From Haemaphysalis longicornis (lineage: Eukaryota > Arthropoda > Arachnida > Ixodida > Ixodidae): a stretch of DNA of 64,000 bases. The notes under the pieces are model-generated. The model saw only the letters and a program-made list of their open reading frames with translations. It did not search any database and had not been told where the DNA came from. The first letter of the stretch is position 1; every line of letters starts with the position of its first letter. The translations under genes and the position numbers were made by a program. Shown piece by piece: positions 21,736-33,993 of the stretch. The DNA lies in contig CM023449.1 in the NCBI GenBank assembly GCA_013339765.2, forward strand, positions 15,227,811 to 15,291,810. The letters are read 5' to 3'.

Positions 21736-22374
21736 TGCTGGCCCTACCATTCTGCATGATCTCTGCTGAACGGATGCCTAAAATATATAAGGCAGCGAAG
21801 TAGCTGTGTTTAACCACAGGGGGATAACTCGGCTGCACATAAGTGACGCTTGATGGAAATGGTGGCACGTGTTCACTAACAAAAGTTGAAACAGAAGTTA
21901 CGGGATCTTCCTATTACAATGTCACGATGCGCGAGCATCGCTTCTTCTCGTAAAGTTGTCAAAGCGTGTGTGCGGGTGAGTTCTCGTCCATGTCGAAGGG
22001 CAACTGAGGAATGCCAGCTTCGTGTGACATCTGAGGGCAGCGGTCTCCGCCATCGGACCTTACGAGTATGTCCTTGGGCTTACCTTCCGAATTACTAGTA
22101 CGTAACGCGAACGTTGAGCCTAATGACGTGGCAATCAACGCCAAACGCACTTTACATGAACACGCGGTCGAGCTTTAGAAAGGAAGAATGCCGATCCAGC
22201 AAGAGAGAGTATGCATTACTAGGTGGTGCCCATTCACAGTGGATACGCGTAGAGCGGCTCGCCGGGCCCCAACAAACACAAGCTACTTCTTTAAAGCGCA
22301 AGCCCTGAAGCGCAAGCATTGAACAAAAAAAAAAATGGACGCGTATCTGCTCCTTTTGTTGCAAATGTCGCCGG
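21736..22374. other. unassigned sequence
   Basis: No domain or repeat family recognised before the TIR element at 22375. Confidence 0.35.
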
Positions 22375-23069
22375 AAGACGATAGTCGACTGGCGCCCCTG
22401 CCAAGTACAGGCCTCCCTTTTCTTTCCTCGCTCACCTTTCATGCTGTTCTTTTCCCATCTCGTTCCTCCCAAGATTAAACGCTACAGATTTGCTCAGGTC
22501 AATTTAAATTTACCGCGTTGTACTGCTCCAAGTAGGGTGACTCGATGCCAGCGCTGCCGTACGGCGGAGACACGCGTGGATCAAGGCACCCTACTGCAAC
22601 GTTTATAGAACCACGATGGCCTACTCCGCGAGCGTTCCAACCGGAATGCGGAACCTATCTAGTGGAACCTTTCGTTGCTGTTGTGGTTTGATTTTGTCGA
22701 ATTCCGCCAGGTAGCACGGGCAACAGCTGGCGACGGTTTTCTGCGGTTTATGGAGTATTTTATTTGCTATCGCAAGAAGCAAGCATCCGGATTTTTTTTA
22801 ATACAGAAAAACTGCTAGTGCCACTCATGTATTAATTTTCTGCCTCATATTTGCGTAAACTCTTGTTCTTGTTCAACAATGTTGACAAGTATTAACACTA
22901 ACACCGGACTTAGACGTTTAGATTTGGCTGTGAGTATATGAGACTATTGCGCAGATTTTGTTTCACTTTGGCCGGGTGGCTGAATCGAGTCACAGACAGA
23001 CAGACGGACCGACAAACAGACAGACCAAAATTTCTGCGTTGAAGTAGCCCAAGAAAGACTATCGTCTTT
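22375..23069 (+). mobile_element. TIR element family B, copy 1
   Basis: This copy ends at 23054-23069 in AAAGACTATCGTCTTT and starts near 22375 with the complementary AAGACGATAGTC (the rest of this TIR has diverged). It aligns in inverted orientation along its whole length with 33994-34705. Shared words include TTGTCAACATTGTTGAA, the CAGACAGACAGAC run and ATTTTGGTCTGTCTG (on the complementary strand). No open frame is conserved between copies, so it is non-autonomous. Confidence 0.75.
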
Positions 23070-24740
23070 AAAACTCGACGTCCGGTGTCAGGAATAGAAA
23101 CAGCTCCTTCCTGAAGCCTCAGAGGTTCAACCCCGCGAACTTGAACTAGGCAGTAGCGGCAAGCCGGTCGTCCACGCAAATACACCGCAGATGAAGGGAG
23201 CGCAAGAACGCTGCCAGACGAATGCGTAGGCAGGAAGCAAAGTCCAGCGTCACTTCTCGAAAGGGCGGCATGAACGGGCAGCTGTGCGACGCGCAGCAGA
23301 CAGATCAACGCCGGTCGAAAGCGTGAAGCAAATCGTAGAAGATATTATCTCTCGCGGCAAAATTGCAAAACCCGGCGACATCGTGAGGCAAGACAAGGTG
23401 TCCCCGGCGTTTGGATAGACATTCATGCTTTCGCAAACCATTACGAAGATCTTAGTGTACTCGGGCATTTTTTTCACCTTCGTGTTTTTCCTTTCTTCTT
23501 TCTTCCACCTGGTTCGGCTCTTTGCTAGCTGCTGTGGGACGCGCTCTCTCGGACGCATGAGTCCGATCGTTCTCGCACTACCACCGAATTCACAAGTAGA
23601 ACAGCTCCAAATTATTGCAGGAACTTTTTTAATTCATATCCTTGACAAAACATGGGAACCAGTTCAACCTTTGCATTTCCGCTATAAGAATGTTGACAAA
23701 GATATTCGTAAAAATAATGGCAAAAGAGTGCCACTATAAAGATATTAAATAAAGCAAGGATCGAAGAATTCAGCCGTGCCTGCCATTTCATTGCTCTTCT
23801 GATTTAGAGCGACTCGCTGCGTTTGGCTCAAAATGCTCGCGTTGATTTATCGTTCTTTATCTCTTAACATATTATTTAGCAGCTTCAGGCTTTTTGCGCA
23901 AGTAAGCCGGCTATTGGGGTAATTCTCAATCATTCTCCACGAGGCTGTCAATATGATGGAAAACACGTGCAGCCCTTACAAAGTGAGCTACGCTAGATTC
24001 CTTGGTTCTCTCCTACCAAGCTTTCTGGAAGTGCACTCCTTAAACAACGAGCCAGTCTCCTGATTATCTCCCACTTCTAGATGCTAGTACCCTCATCTAA
24101 TTACGCGCTGACGTCGGCTGGCCTCCCTGCCTGCCCGGAAGGCTGGAAGCACGAACCTGAGCGCCGTGAAGGAAGGCAGCTTCGTACAGACCACACGATT
24201 CACCAGAGGGAAGTTTGGCCGCTGAAGGAGAGACACAAGCAGGAGGAAACTTTCGGGATGAGCTCGCCTGTCCAAAGCTTCTTTACTGAATGCGACTCCG
24301 TGGTGGTCCTCTGGCAATGTCTCTTATTTTCTGTTCGCGTTTCTGTTTAGCTCGCACAGGCTGACATTCATTTGACTTGGTCAAAGAAGAGCAGTTAATG
24401 ACAATGTGGTGCATGCAGGAAGCGCCTGCCTAAATGGAAACGTTTGGTTCTATATACATTGCGTGTGTGAGAGTCTGTGTGTGCGTGCATGCGAGCGTGT
24501 GGTAAAAACTCAATAACAAAAACATTTTATTTGTCGACGTTTTGGTAGGAGGCCGACTTTTATTTATTCTTTATTTTTTTAAGCATAAAGCGCCCGAAGG
24601 CCTGTCAACAGGGGCGTTGCGGGATCTAGAAATCAAGACAAATTTTCATTCACTTAGGGCACTTGTGCATTTGAAAGCCGACGTCACTCACGTGGGTGTG
24701 TAAGAAAAAAAGAAGTAGTTTAAGGATTCGAGTACAGCCA
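23070..24740. other. unassigned intergenic sequence
   Basis: No coding domain or repeat boundary recognised. A short GT-rich tract lies near 24465-24505. Confidence 0.35.
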
Positions 24741-24776
24741 CACTCTTAATCTGGTTCCACGTAAGATCCACTTAGT

Positions 24777-24808
24777 AACTGGAACTTTTTTGCAAAAAAG
24801 TTCCAGTT
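24777..24808. repeat. perfect 32-bp palindrome near the left TIR
   Basis: AACTGGAACTTTTTTG is followed immediately by its exact complement. The GGAACTTTTTT motif recurs in the opposite end of the element (32279-32300), suggesting a binding site for the transposition machinery. Confidence 0.85.
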
Positions 24809-25452
24809 ATATATTTGGAACCGTGTTCCACATATCCTGAAAATTAAGTGGAACAGTGCACCACATATTTTCGCAACTAAATTATGTGGATCGGTGTTCC
24901 AAATAAAAGTATGCGGATCACTGTTCCAAATAAAAGGGTAGTTTAAGTTACTGGAACATTGATCCATGTAAAATGATTATGGAATTTATCCGGTGCGCCG
25001 TTCCAGGTACCTTCAGGCCAGCTGTTTATATAAAACGGTGTTCCTATAGACATTGGGAAGCTGTCTATGGGACTCCACTTTTCCAATATTTCTGCTTTCC
25101 TGTCGGTATACACCGAGGTCATATGCCAGGCTGGCGGATGCATTGGTATCAGCAGGAAACCGCAAGCACCATTTTAACACAGCCTTGACATATGACCCGC
25201 AGTGATACCAACAATTGGAAAGCAGAAACCACCGCAGCAGTGTGGTCCCTGACAGTTCCCAACAGTTGCCTATCGGAGCACAGTTCTATATAAAAGTTGG
25301 TCTGAGGCACCCAGAGCGGCACACAGTCTTTGGCTTCACCCGCAGAATCCTGTTCTGGGTTTCAGCTGCATGTGAAAGAAACAATATACTTGCATTAAAA
25401 TACGCACGAAACCAACAATTATGACTCATACACTGCTTTTCAACATACTATA

Positions 25453-25458
25453 CAACTT
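25453..25458 (-). terminator. candidate poly(A) signal
   Basis: AATAAA on the minus strand (context CACCCAATAAAGTTG), about 1.6 kb downstream of the stop codon of the putative terminal exon at 27033. No strong competing gene end is visible between them, so it may close a long 3' UTR. Confidence 0.35.
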
Positions 25459-27032
25459 TATTGGGTGTTAGTATGATACATTTCAGATTTGAATAGCTGT
25501 CTATTTTAAATTTCACAGAAAATGACCAACGCACAAGGAATAAATACCCTAACGATAACACTAGGCTCCAAGTGGCATTTTCACATATTCACCTTTACTC
25601 AAAAACATAGTTAATAAAGACAGTATTAAGGGAAACTGCTTCACAAATAAATAGCCGTATGCGTCTACCGCGGCACTGACACAGACATTACACAAGAGTG
25701 AGCATCAAATATGCTGTCTTATAAGATAAACCAAGGTAATTCAAAGGCGGAATGACTCATTGCGCTTGCCATACTATGTTTACGCATAACTGTTTGGGAA
25801 AATGCAGTTTGCTATTAAATTGTAGGGAAAGGCCTAAAAACAAGCTATACACGGTTGTATTATCACAAACCTACAACAATGCAGTGCAAGAGTTTAGGAA
25901 AACAACGCTCGAGCCAAGATTAACGATAAAACATTTTGACACGAGAGGTCACATGTGGCAGTATGCCACCATTAAAACATGATTATTAAAGATAGTAGTT
26001 TCCTGACACCAGATGTAAGTGTAACATCAAGCTATTTGCAGGCAAAATAGACTTTATGAGCGTCCTGAAAAGGCCTTTGACTTAAGGCACGTTACTTGCC
26101 CAAACAATTTGTAGTTGTTTAAAATAATTCACCCCAAGAAATCTCACAAAAGCCAGCGTGAATCTTATATAATTTTGCAAACCAGGTAGCTGGAAGCATG
26201 TTACACATATTAAAATTTAACATGCAAACTAATTATATACGTAATCAATTCAAGCGGGAACAAGTCAGACATCCTTAAGAGCAAACAAGCCAGCGTTGAA
26301 TCATACAGGTGACAAGTTTTACAAAACAGACTTGAAAGCATTTTTTCCAGCCTCAACATTTTACCTTAGGTGAAATTCACAGTTGCGTGCTATAAAAAAC
26401 CCTCCCGTCTTGCTATCAGTGTAATTGTGACCAAAGCCCTGCTTCTGCCAAGCAAGAAATGCAGCTTTGTTCAAAGAAGAAAACTTGTTCAAGCCAAATA
26501 CGCACATTTTCAATTCTTCTAGGTCATGGGTATCAGATCACATCCGGTACTAAAATTTATCAATGAAGGCGGAAGCCATCTGCGTAAATAATCAGTCACT
26601 TTTGCATCAGCAGCAGCACTGCCACGAAAAAAAATCTCATGAGCTACACTTGAATAATACGGACGTTACAATGGGGTACCATGAACTACATTAGCACCCA
26701 CTATATATTCAAAGGCAGCCTGCGCATTGTGCCAATGATGAAAAATAAGGCACGACTTCAGTGTTCAGTTGACATGAGACTTGCATGTGCCAGTAACTTA
26801 AACCTCTTCATCTGATTTCACCCCCTTCATGCCTTTCATCTGACCTCCTTCATGCCTTTCAAGAGATACTTTAACCTCTACCAATAATTTAAAACCCCAA
26901 GTAGAGCTGAACACTTCAAGTATTTCAACAGAGACTCCAACTTAAATGACACCAGGCCACTGTCAAACTTCTCATGCTTTCCAAGAACTCCCTGCAAAAG
27001 TACCAAGAACTCTCCAAAGGCACACAACCATA

Positions 27033-27209
27033 TTAACATGATGACACGATGAAAAAGATGACATATGCGGCGAAGAGGATGACCACATCCTGAAGTGACA
27101 ATGCAGGCGGCGAATCCGTGATGTGTTTCTTGCGGGCAATATTGATGCCGCCAGTCCCTTCTCTCAGAATAACCGGGCCTCGAGAAGACTTACTGCTCAC
27201 CTCATGTAC
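27033..27209 (-). CDS. putative terminal exon, tail-anchored protein of unknown family
   Basis: The minus strand is open from a plausible acceptor (TTTCCTTGAAG, exon from 27209) to a TAA at 27035-27033. The 58 residues contain a charged linker (VHEVSSKSSRGPV, ARKKHITDSPP) followed by a hydrophobic C-terminal segment, DVVILFAAYVIFFIV, ending SSC. That is the layout of a tail-anchored membrane protein (basic residues, one TM helix, very short tail). I do not recognise the family. The frame joins in phase 0 with both upstream candidate exons. It is supported only by splice-site fit and protein-like composition, not by homology. Confidence 0.4.
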   Translation of the reverse strand, partial: VHEVSSKSSRGPVILREGTGGINIARKKHITDSPPALSLQDVVILFAAYVIFFIVSSC

Positions 27210-28257
27210 CTTCAAGGAAACAAGAAAATTTTGTTACATGGTTGCTTTAAATGAGTGAGTTGCTTAGTCCCTTTCATAACACAGTAATTGATTTAAAATC
27301 AGTGATTTCTTGGGTTTTTTCTGGGAGTGCTGCTAAAGGTGAAAGTGCGCTAAACAATATCACCACAGACAATCAATGAAATTGCCCTGATTCTGGAAAG
27401 TATCCAACTTTGCTGCCTCGGTATCCTGAATATAAGGTTTTTTTTATCCTTGAGAGGTTTCGTTTATTAATCAAATAATTACTATAATCACCTTTCGGCA
27501 TTATATTTTACACACCTTCTCTCTGCAAAAAATGTTCTCTGTACTGTATAATGTGCTCCCTAGAATGCTGTAGTGAGGCTGGCTTATTATAACTTACAGC
27601 TAAACGATGTTTCTGCCACAAAGAAATAAATGGCCAGTCATAGGAAATCATAAATATCGCACTGTGGCAGAAATTTTTTGTGGAATTAGTTCACCTAAAA
27701 TATTTCCCTCTCGATATGTATTACCTCCATGGTTCGTAGTGGTAAGAGGCAGAAGTTGAGCTGACTAATGCTGAACTAGTCTGTTGCACAATTTTCTTAT
27801 AAATCGCAACTATAGCACATTTTCTTGCAGACGTCACTTTCTGTGCTCTAAACAATTCCCTTAAAAAAATTACCCCTTATTTAACCACCTGTCAAAATCC
27901 AATGGAAGCATTACTCATGCTACGCCTGTATTTGGGAGTATTATTGGTGCTACGGGCGTATTAAAAGCGGGAAATTTAAATCGTCAGTTGCCACCCTATT
28001 GTTGTAGCAGCAACCACGTTGGGCGTGTCCACGGTGCTGGCAAATCACAGCAACAACTCTCAAGGTGTAAAAGCTAAATATTTACAAAACTAAAATACAA
28101 AATAGTGGTTTTTTTGGCCACTGTTGGAGCATCCGTAATAGGCGGAATGTGAACACAATGGCCAATATTGGCGTTCACGATAACTTCTTAACGTGAGATT
28201 TTATTAGGACGAACAGACCCAGAAATTGAGTCTCGCAAAAACAAAATGCCAGCTTAC

Positions 28258-28374
28258 CCAACCAAAATTAAGACCCGGGTGGTTCTGCCAGGGCTGTCTC
28301 AAAGTGCACTTCCAGGAAAGTTTCGCTAACGTGTTCCGAAAAGCTCCTACTGTCACCTTGAGCCACAGGCCAAG
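28258..28374 (-). CDS. putative internal exon, unknown protein
   Basis: A 39-codon frame between an acceptor region (CTTCTTTTCAGTGACAG) and a good donor (TTGG|GTAAGC, exon end 28258). Using the second AG (exon from 28374) keeps phase 0 with both neighbours. Using the first AG (28380) puts TGA in frame if the upstream exon ends in phase 0. Another frame of the same stretch ends in TAA. The exon could therefore be skipped, or be a poison or spurious exon; the upstream and terminal exons also join in frame without it. Confidence 0.25.
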
Positions 28375-28807
28375 CTGTCACTGAAAAGAAGTTTCAAACC
28401 ATCAGTTATAAAGAAACTACCTAAAAACGCGCCATGAAAGACCCAAAAATGGCAGTGCGTACTTACTTGTAGAATGCAATGAATTCATCCCGTGCCAGAG
28501 CTTTAATGTGTTGCCTTGTGATGATACATTTCCAAGAAGGGGTCCAAATACAATTAAAATGGGCATATGCATTCCTTGTACCGCTGTTTAAGGTCTATCT
28601 TCGCCCTATTGCCTAGAAAATAAACAGTACAAAAATATCAGAGAATAAATTTATGCCTTGCTTTACCCAGGGAGCACGAGAAAATATTGAACAATGTCTG
28701 ATTCGTTCCACGAAAGTAGAATGTCTTTTTTACAGCAGAAGCCCTGGTAATCTTTTCTTGCTGAACAATTTGAGATATGAAAATATTTGAACATACTTTA
28801 AGCTCAC

Positions 28808-29096
28808 CTGTCCTTGGTCTATGCGAACTGGTGAATATCTGCACAATATGCACGACTCAAAAAGTACTCTTTTGTGGCTTATGAGCTCCACAGGGCATTC
28901 ATAATCCTCTCCCCGACGACCCTTCAGCATGCCAAAGATGTCTTCAGCCAGTGAATGCCACAGCCATGACTTCGCAGGAGCATGTAAAGAAAGGAAATAA
29001 TTTGTTTTCATTTTTTTTTTTGCAGAGGAACAAAAACATTTGTCACAACCTATCAGTGGAGGGCCAAATGTCTCCACAGTCAGCCATATACTCTTT
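28808..29096 (-). CDS. putative internal exon with Cys pairs, unknown protein
   Basis: Minus frame open from 29134 through a consensus donor, GGACAG|GTGAGC (exon end 28808). Acceptors after GTTCAG (exon from 29096) or CTGCGAAG (from 28969) fit. The translation has two CxxC pairs (GCDKCFC and ESCILCRY) around NYFLSLHAPAKSWLWHSL and a mixed charged region. The pattern faintly recalls the CxxC...FF-L...L segment of uncharacterised transposase-associated proteins seen in arthropod and cnidarian genomes. That is a hint from memory, not an assignment. Confidence 0.35.
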
Positions 29097-30090
29097 CTGA
29101 ACAGGTCATAGAGTATGAATACAGAATGTAGCAATCTGCTTTTGCAGTATAATTTCTACGTTCAAAGGAGAACAGAAATGAATTAATGTTTGGTGCACAT
29201 CATGATGCAACAACTTTGCACCCGAGGGTTTTGAAAATTATTCCAACTCTCGAGCTGCCACTGACATTGATAGCATAAAATGGCAGGAATGGATTATTTT
29301 TAAACTTACTTTGTGACGTTAAAACTTCGAATAATCCACACGTGAGTTTTATGGGTAATTATTCTGAGGTCTCCGGTTACCACTGACATTGACAGCATAG
29401 AAACGGCACCACACTTTCTGCTTGTTTCCACCTGCCTTCCCCTCCACAAAAGGAACGTTTTGTTACTACGCTACTGCTCAGACAACCACTTTCCGTTGCA
29501 TTTCACTACACGTCAGGGAGCCAACTAACGTTGACTAGTGTATATAGACCATCTGAATTCATCGAAGGCATTGGAAGAAACAAGGAACAACTACACACAC
29601 AGCACAGATAAACGTAAGCAGTGCTGCCGCCAACGCCTTGAACGCACATCAACATTAGGCGGAATAGCGAGATTAGCACAGTAAATTTATGGCTCTCAGA
29701 AGACCAACACAACGCAATTAACACGGAAGTTTGAAAATACCGATAAGTCTAAAGACAGACGCTCCGACAAACATGTTGTGCATTGTGTGCGCGTGAGACA
29801 ATAGCGTGCGACTAACCCGAGAAGATTCAGTACCGCTGACAGGTACAGCAACCGTCAATATACAACTAAGCAACACCACACCATAAGGGGACATGCAGAC
29901 TCGAGAAATGCGCGAACGTACGCAGTCAGAAATGTCAAACCGACTCCGACCCACAAACACACAAGCTTAAATAACGGCCGCAAACGTTTCTCGCATCGAA
30001 CAGGCAGCGGAGCGGCACGTTTATCGGACGCAGTGATGAACAAGTCAAAGAACAACAACCGTTACCAGAACATAAATAAGCAGCACTGAC

Positions 30091-30171
30091 CTTTTTTGCG
30101 CCTCCCGGCAAAACTTCACTTCGTCGAACAGTAAATACAGCCCAAGGACATGAAGAAATCCGCAGTTTCAC
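30091..30171 (-). CDS. putative first exon or 5' UTR of the same gene
   Basis: The minus strand reads towards a good donor at 30091 (GCAAAAAAG|GTCAGTG). The longest frame begins with GTG rather than ATG, and the nearest ATG (about 30151) runs into TGA after eleven codons, so this is more likely untranslated leader or the end of a longer exon. The surrounding 30160-30600 is the most CpG-rich part of the interval, consistent with a promoter-proximal region. Very tentative. Confidence 0.2.
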
Positions 30172-31989
30172 GCCACAACCAAACTGGTAACCGTTCCCGC
30201 CAGTCTGACCGACAGTTCATTTAGTACATCAGGCGCATAACGCGAGCAATCGAGAAAACCGCTATAGAAGGCCACTGGTGGCGCTGCTTGCGGACGAACA
30301 AAAACTAGCTTGCGGAAGGGTTGAGACGTAGGGGCGCTGCTGTCGTTAAAAGTGTTCACGCAGTGCCGTTTTTCCCTCATCGTCGTTGTACCCGTTGCCG
30401 TCTCACTATACCATGCATCAACGCAAGCGGCGCTGCCTTGTATTCTTTCCTCCATGCTGTCAACGCATGCGCACGGCATGCAGCACTGAAGTGGCGGTCG
30501 TTTCGTAATCGTTTCGGCCAACTTTTTCTTCCTCCGTGCCTTTCGCGATGCACGCCGTGGCCAGTGACCAGTCCGCGGAAGAGATCACAAGCTCGGCACC
30601 CTTGATCGCTTATATTTGCTTTGGAAAATGGGAGTAGGCCTCTAAGCGGACGTCTACGCGGCTCTGAGGCTGGAACAAAGAGCTCAGATATTAGCCAATT
30701 TAACACGTTAGTTGAACTAAAGTTGTTTCTCTCCGCGGGCCGTGAGCGCGTGCGGTATGTGTGCATAAACTTTGATGACAGCTTTATTTCGTTCTTTGCA
30801 GTGAAAACAAAACGACGCTTCTTTATTGACTGCGTTCTCTTGACAACAAGTCTTTCCAATACCAATAATATATACTGCGACGCTCTTTGATACCCACGTT
30901 ATAGAAAACTACTTCCGCATAGTGAATCCAGTGTGATTACTCGCTAATTAGCGAGTAATAATACATCTGCCCGTTTTCCAGCAGTTTTTCTTCATGAACA
31001 CCAATAGTGCAGGAAAAGAGCAACGGGGGGACCAGCAGGAGAAGGCAGGTCATTCGGTGAACTTGAATTACTACGGCCAGTAACAACATTAGGGTAACAC
31101 TGCGAAGTTTCGCGATACCGCAATGCATAATTTGAAATAAGAATGCCATTTCAGTATAAATATATAGAATGTAAGGCAGATGCCGCGGGGTAGATTTAGT
31201 TCTCCGGGTTTTGTGTCATTCTCCTCCTGCAAAGAGGCTTTCGTTTTTGCTTGTGAAAATTACTAGCCGGGACGAGACAAAATACAAAAACTAACTTTTA
31301 AGCATATAACTGCATTCGTAGCATGATGTGTGTGGTGTAAAATGTGACGCAGTCGGTTACCATTATGTATGTACCCCATCACAACATAAGTAACGTGGAC
31401 TAAGTACCACTGAGCGCGTACTACACCACAGCGAGATGATGACTGAGTGTTGAACAAAAACTGCCGTTTCTGCGAAGCTTTGTAAACCAAATGCATAAAA
31501 TGTAATGGCCTCAACAAGTATTTCGTTATGAAGGTGCTCACAAAAGCACCACGAATTCTTCAGCACTATAGCAGTTGTGGCTTCGCCGGAACGCAGATTG
31601 AGAAAGGGAAGACGTTTAGTCCTTCTCAAATTCAAGTCACTGGTGATTTTGTACTTCACGCCTCAAATTAGAAAAATACGGTGGTCACGAAAGCGGTTTG
31701 AGTGCCGCAGAACACCAGAGAATGGGTTCCTGCAATTTCGTCTTTTCCCTAAGATATCTTTCTCGAGACATTTTTAATGTTTTGTACGGCGTTGACAAAA
31801 AAGTGGGATTTCGTTTTCTGTCAAAGCACATCACTAAAACTGCAGCTTAGCCGTATTATGAAAGTTAACTGCTGCAAGGCAGTTTCATAGATGTCGGCGA
31901 AGTTAATTAAATTTTATGTGCGGTGTGCACGTGTATATTAAACGCGCACGTGCATCTTGGGTCAAGAAGCACCTAATATATATGCGGTT
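30172..31989. other. unassigned interior of the 7.6-kb interval
   Basis: CpG-rich to about 30600, then AT-rich. Opposing short frames in 30320-30870 show no domain. Nothing else recognised before the right subterminal repeats. Confidence 0.35.
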
Positions 31990-32315
31990 CATTGTTCCAG
32001 TTGATGCATGAAAGAGTGCATACTTCACTGCCGTGCACGAGTTATGTGGAACAAGACACGAGCAAAAAATATACATACGCACTCTCCCCAACCATTTACT
32101 GGGACATAAGTGGAACAGTAACCGGAACCGCCGACACCGCATGACCCCATTTCTTCGGTTCCAGTTAAAAACCACGAACATAAAGAAAACAAGCTTACGG
32201 TTCCAGATAAGATCCACCTATATGCCTCGTTCCAGTTATTCTTTCGTTCGGATCCACATAAAATATATGGATCACCCTTTTTAACTGGAACTTATATGGA
32301 ACCAGATTAAGAGTG

Positions 32316-33993
32316 CACGGTGGTACCGAAGTTTGAAAGAATCATAAATTTGATATGACACATAATACGGTGTCTGCATGTAGGTATACCTTTTAATTCC
32401 AGTTTTACTGTTTTTTTATCGAATGTAAAAGCTCTAATTTCAGTTTTCTCTGAAGCCATGAAACCAGACTGCTAATTAATTCTTTTTTCATAGCAGTAGT
32501 ACTCTCGCGCGCCATCGGTACCTTCCCAGGGCGAACCTTGCGCCGTGTTCTGCATTTTGTCTAACCTGCTCTTGTAGTTACGTGCGCAGGATCCCAGTGT
32601 GCGCAGGCGTATTATAAGACTGAACGGACGCACGTGAGATGCGTGCATGTTTTTCAGTCGCTGATGTTATTATATCAAATTACGCTGTGTAAATATTGAC
32701 ACTTTTTCAGCTTTGGCGGCAACGTAATCCACGTGTGCCTTTCGTGAACAGTCCCAGGGAAATAGAACACCAAAGGATTTGTAAGTGTTGTGGCAACTGG
32801 AACAGCATTTATACAGTATGTAAATTCGATATTCATTTTCTTCTTTGAAAGACAGAGGTGAGCACGCTTCTTAGAATTCAAGGATGTTTTCCCCATTCTA
32901 CATCACCCTTGAATACACGCCAATGGCGTCAGGTGTTCTGCTCACTCCTAATTTTCAGATAGAACATAGAATCATCGGCCAAAGGGCGAACAGGTGAAAT
33001 ACGAAATTCCTTTCCCAGGGCAATATTTAGGTGGTTCCGATGCGGATTGATAACATCGTCACCTAACGGCGACAGAAGTATACATTACAAATATTGAAGA
33101 ACAAACAAAAAAGTGCTAAATGTTACGAGGCAAAAATTCTGGCCAAGACAGATACACAAGGGAGATGAGGGTGCGCAACTCCTTCCAAAATCAGTGGGCC
33201 AGCTTCTGTCACCCCTTATCCGTTCTGGCAAGAGGGACAGTGTGAAACATTCACAATATATCCGGAAGCATCAGCCGAACAGGTCTAATATGCGAGAAAA
33301 AACAAAAATGAACGCGGAAAGAGTGCAAAAAAATCCGCCGCAGCCGTGCACCACTTTCAATGGTTGCACATTTCCAGATGAACAGGAAGGGTATTCAAAC
33401 GTAGCTGCAATGTCCGTAACTGTAGCTCAAGCCTGCGCAACTTCGCTGTCAAGGTGGACGCACTGGTTATATTTCTCATTGTTTAGTGTTCTTATCACCA
33501 CCGCGTCGGGTCACGGGGACTCTTTCGGGGTGAATCTTTGCGACAACAGAATGCGTTCTCTCTTTCTTCCGGTTGACTCTTCCCTTCCCTGTTTGTTCCC
33601 TCCACCCTCTTCTGCCTCATTTGGATGAGCGCTCGCTGCTGTCGGATGGTGCTGCAGCTGGTGTGCGCCCAGTTACTGTCGCGCTACCGCCACAATCACG
33701 GTATAGCACTGCTCTTATATTTACGCGAAGCGCTAGTGGCCCATCCGTGAAATTGGCGAGATGATGTCCGAGGCGGCGAGCCCGGAGACGGCCCCGAAGG
33801 AGGAGGCCATTTGGTGGTGAAGAGGATGAAAACGCTGTGAATGCTGGGAGGAGAAAAGGCACGCGTCAATGGAGGTCAAAGCGGTCGCGCCTGCGCAGCG
33901 AAATTCCTAGGGCCACTTGTGTCTGCCTATGTGCTTTGCTGCGTATGCCTGTCGATACTTGCCAGTCTTTCTTACTGATGAAGTGCGTTTTTT
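32316..33993. other. unassigned intergenic sequence
   Basis: A 171-codon plus frame (33113-33628) and smaller ones have no recognisable domain and no splice support; I do not call them genes. No repeats recognised. Confidence 0.35.

Larger units (their letters stand above)
24741..32315. mobile_element. 7.6-kb TIR-bounded interval with GTTCC/GGAAC subterminal repeats
   Basis: Perfect 19-bp inverted ends: CACTCTTAATCTGGTTCCA at 24741-24759 and its complement at 32297-32315. Both end regions (about 24741-25060 and 31990-32315) are dense in GGAAC/GTTCC and GGATC words, roughly ten each, as seen for transposase-binding subterminal repeats of DNA transposons. I found no other copy of the 19-mer inside, so the two ends plausibly belong to one element, although two separate truncated elements cannot be excluded. 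No target duplication is obvious. The interior has no long transposase frame but holds the putative spliced gene at 27033-30171. Confidence 0.55.

Noticed and set aside
21238..21750. 170-codon minus frame rich in Phe, Leu and Ser
   Set aside because: It lies over a purine-rich tract; its composition follows from low-complexity DNA and overlapping frames look the same.
30321..30890. Possible divergent gene on the plus strand upstream of the putative exons
   Set aside because: Short frames with no domain or splice evidence; the CpG content alone is not enough.
33113..33628. 171-codon plus frame
   Set aside because: No domain, no splice-site support and no conserved copy in the window.
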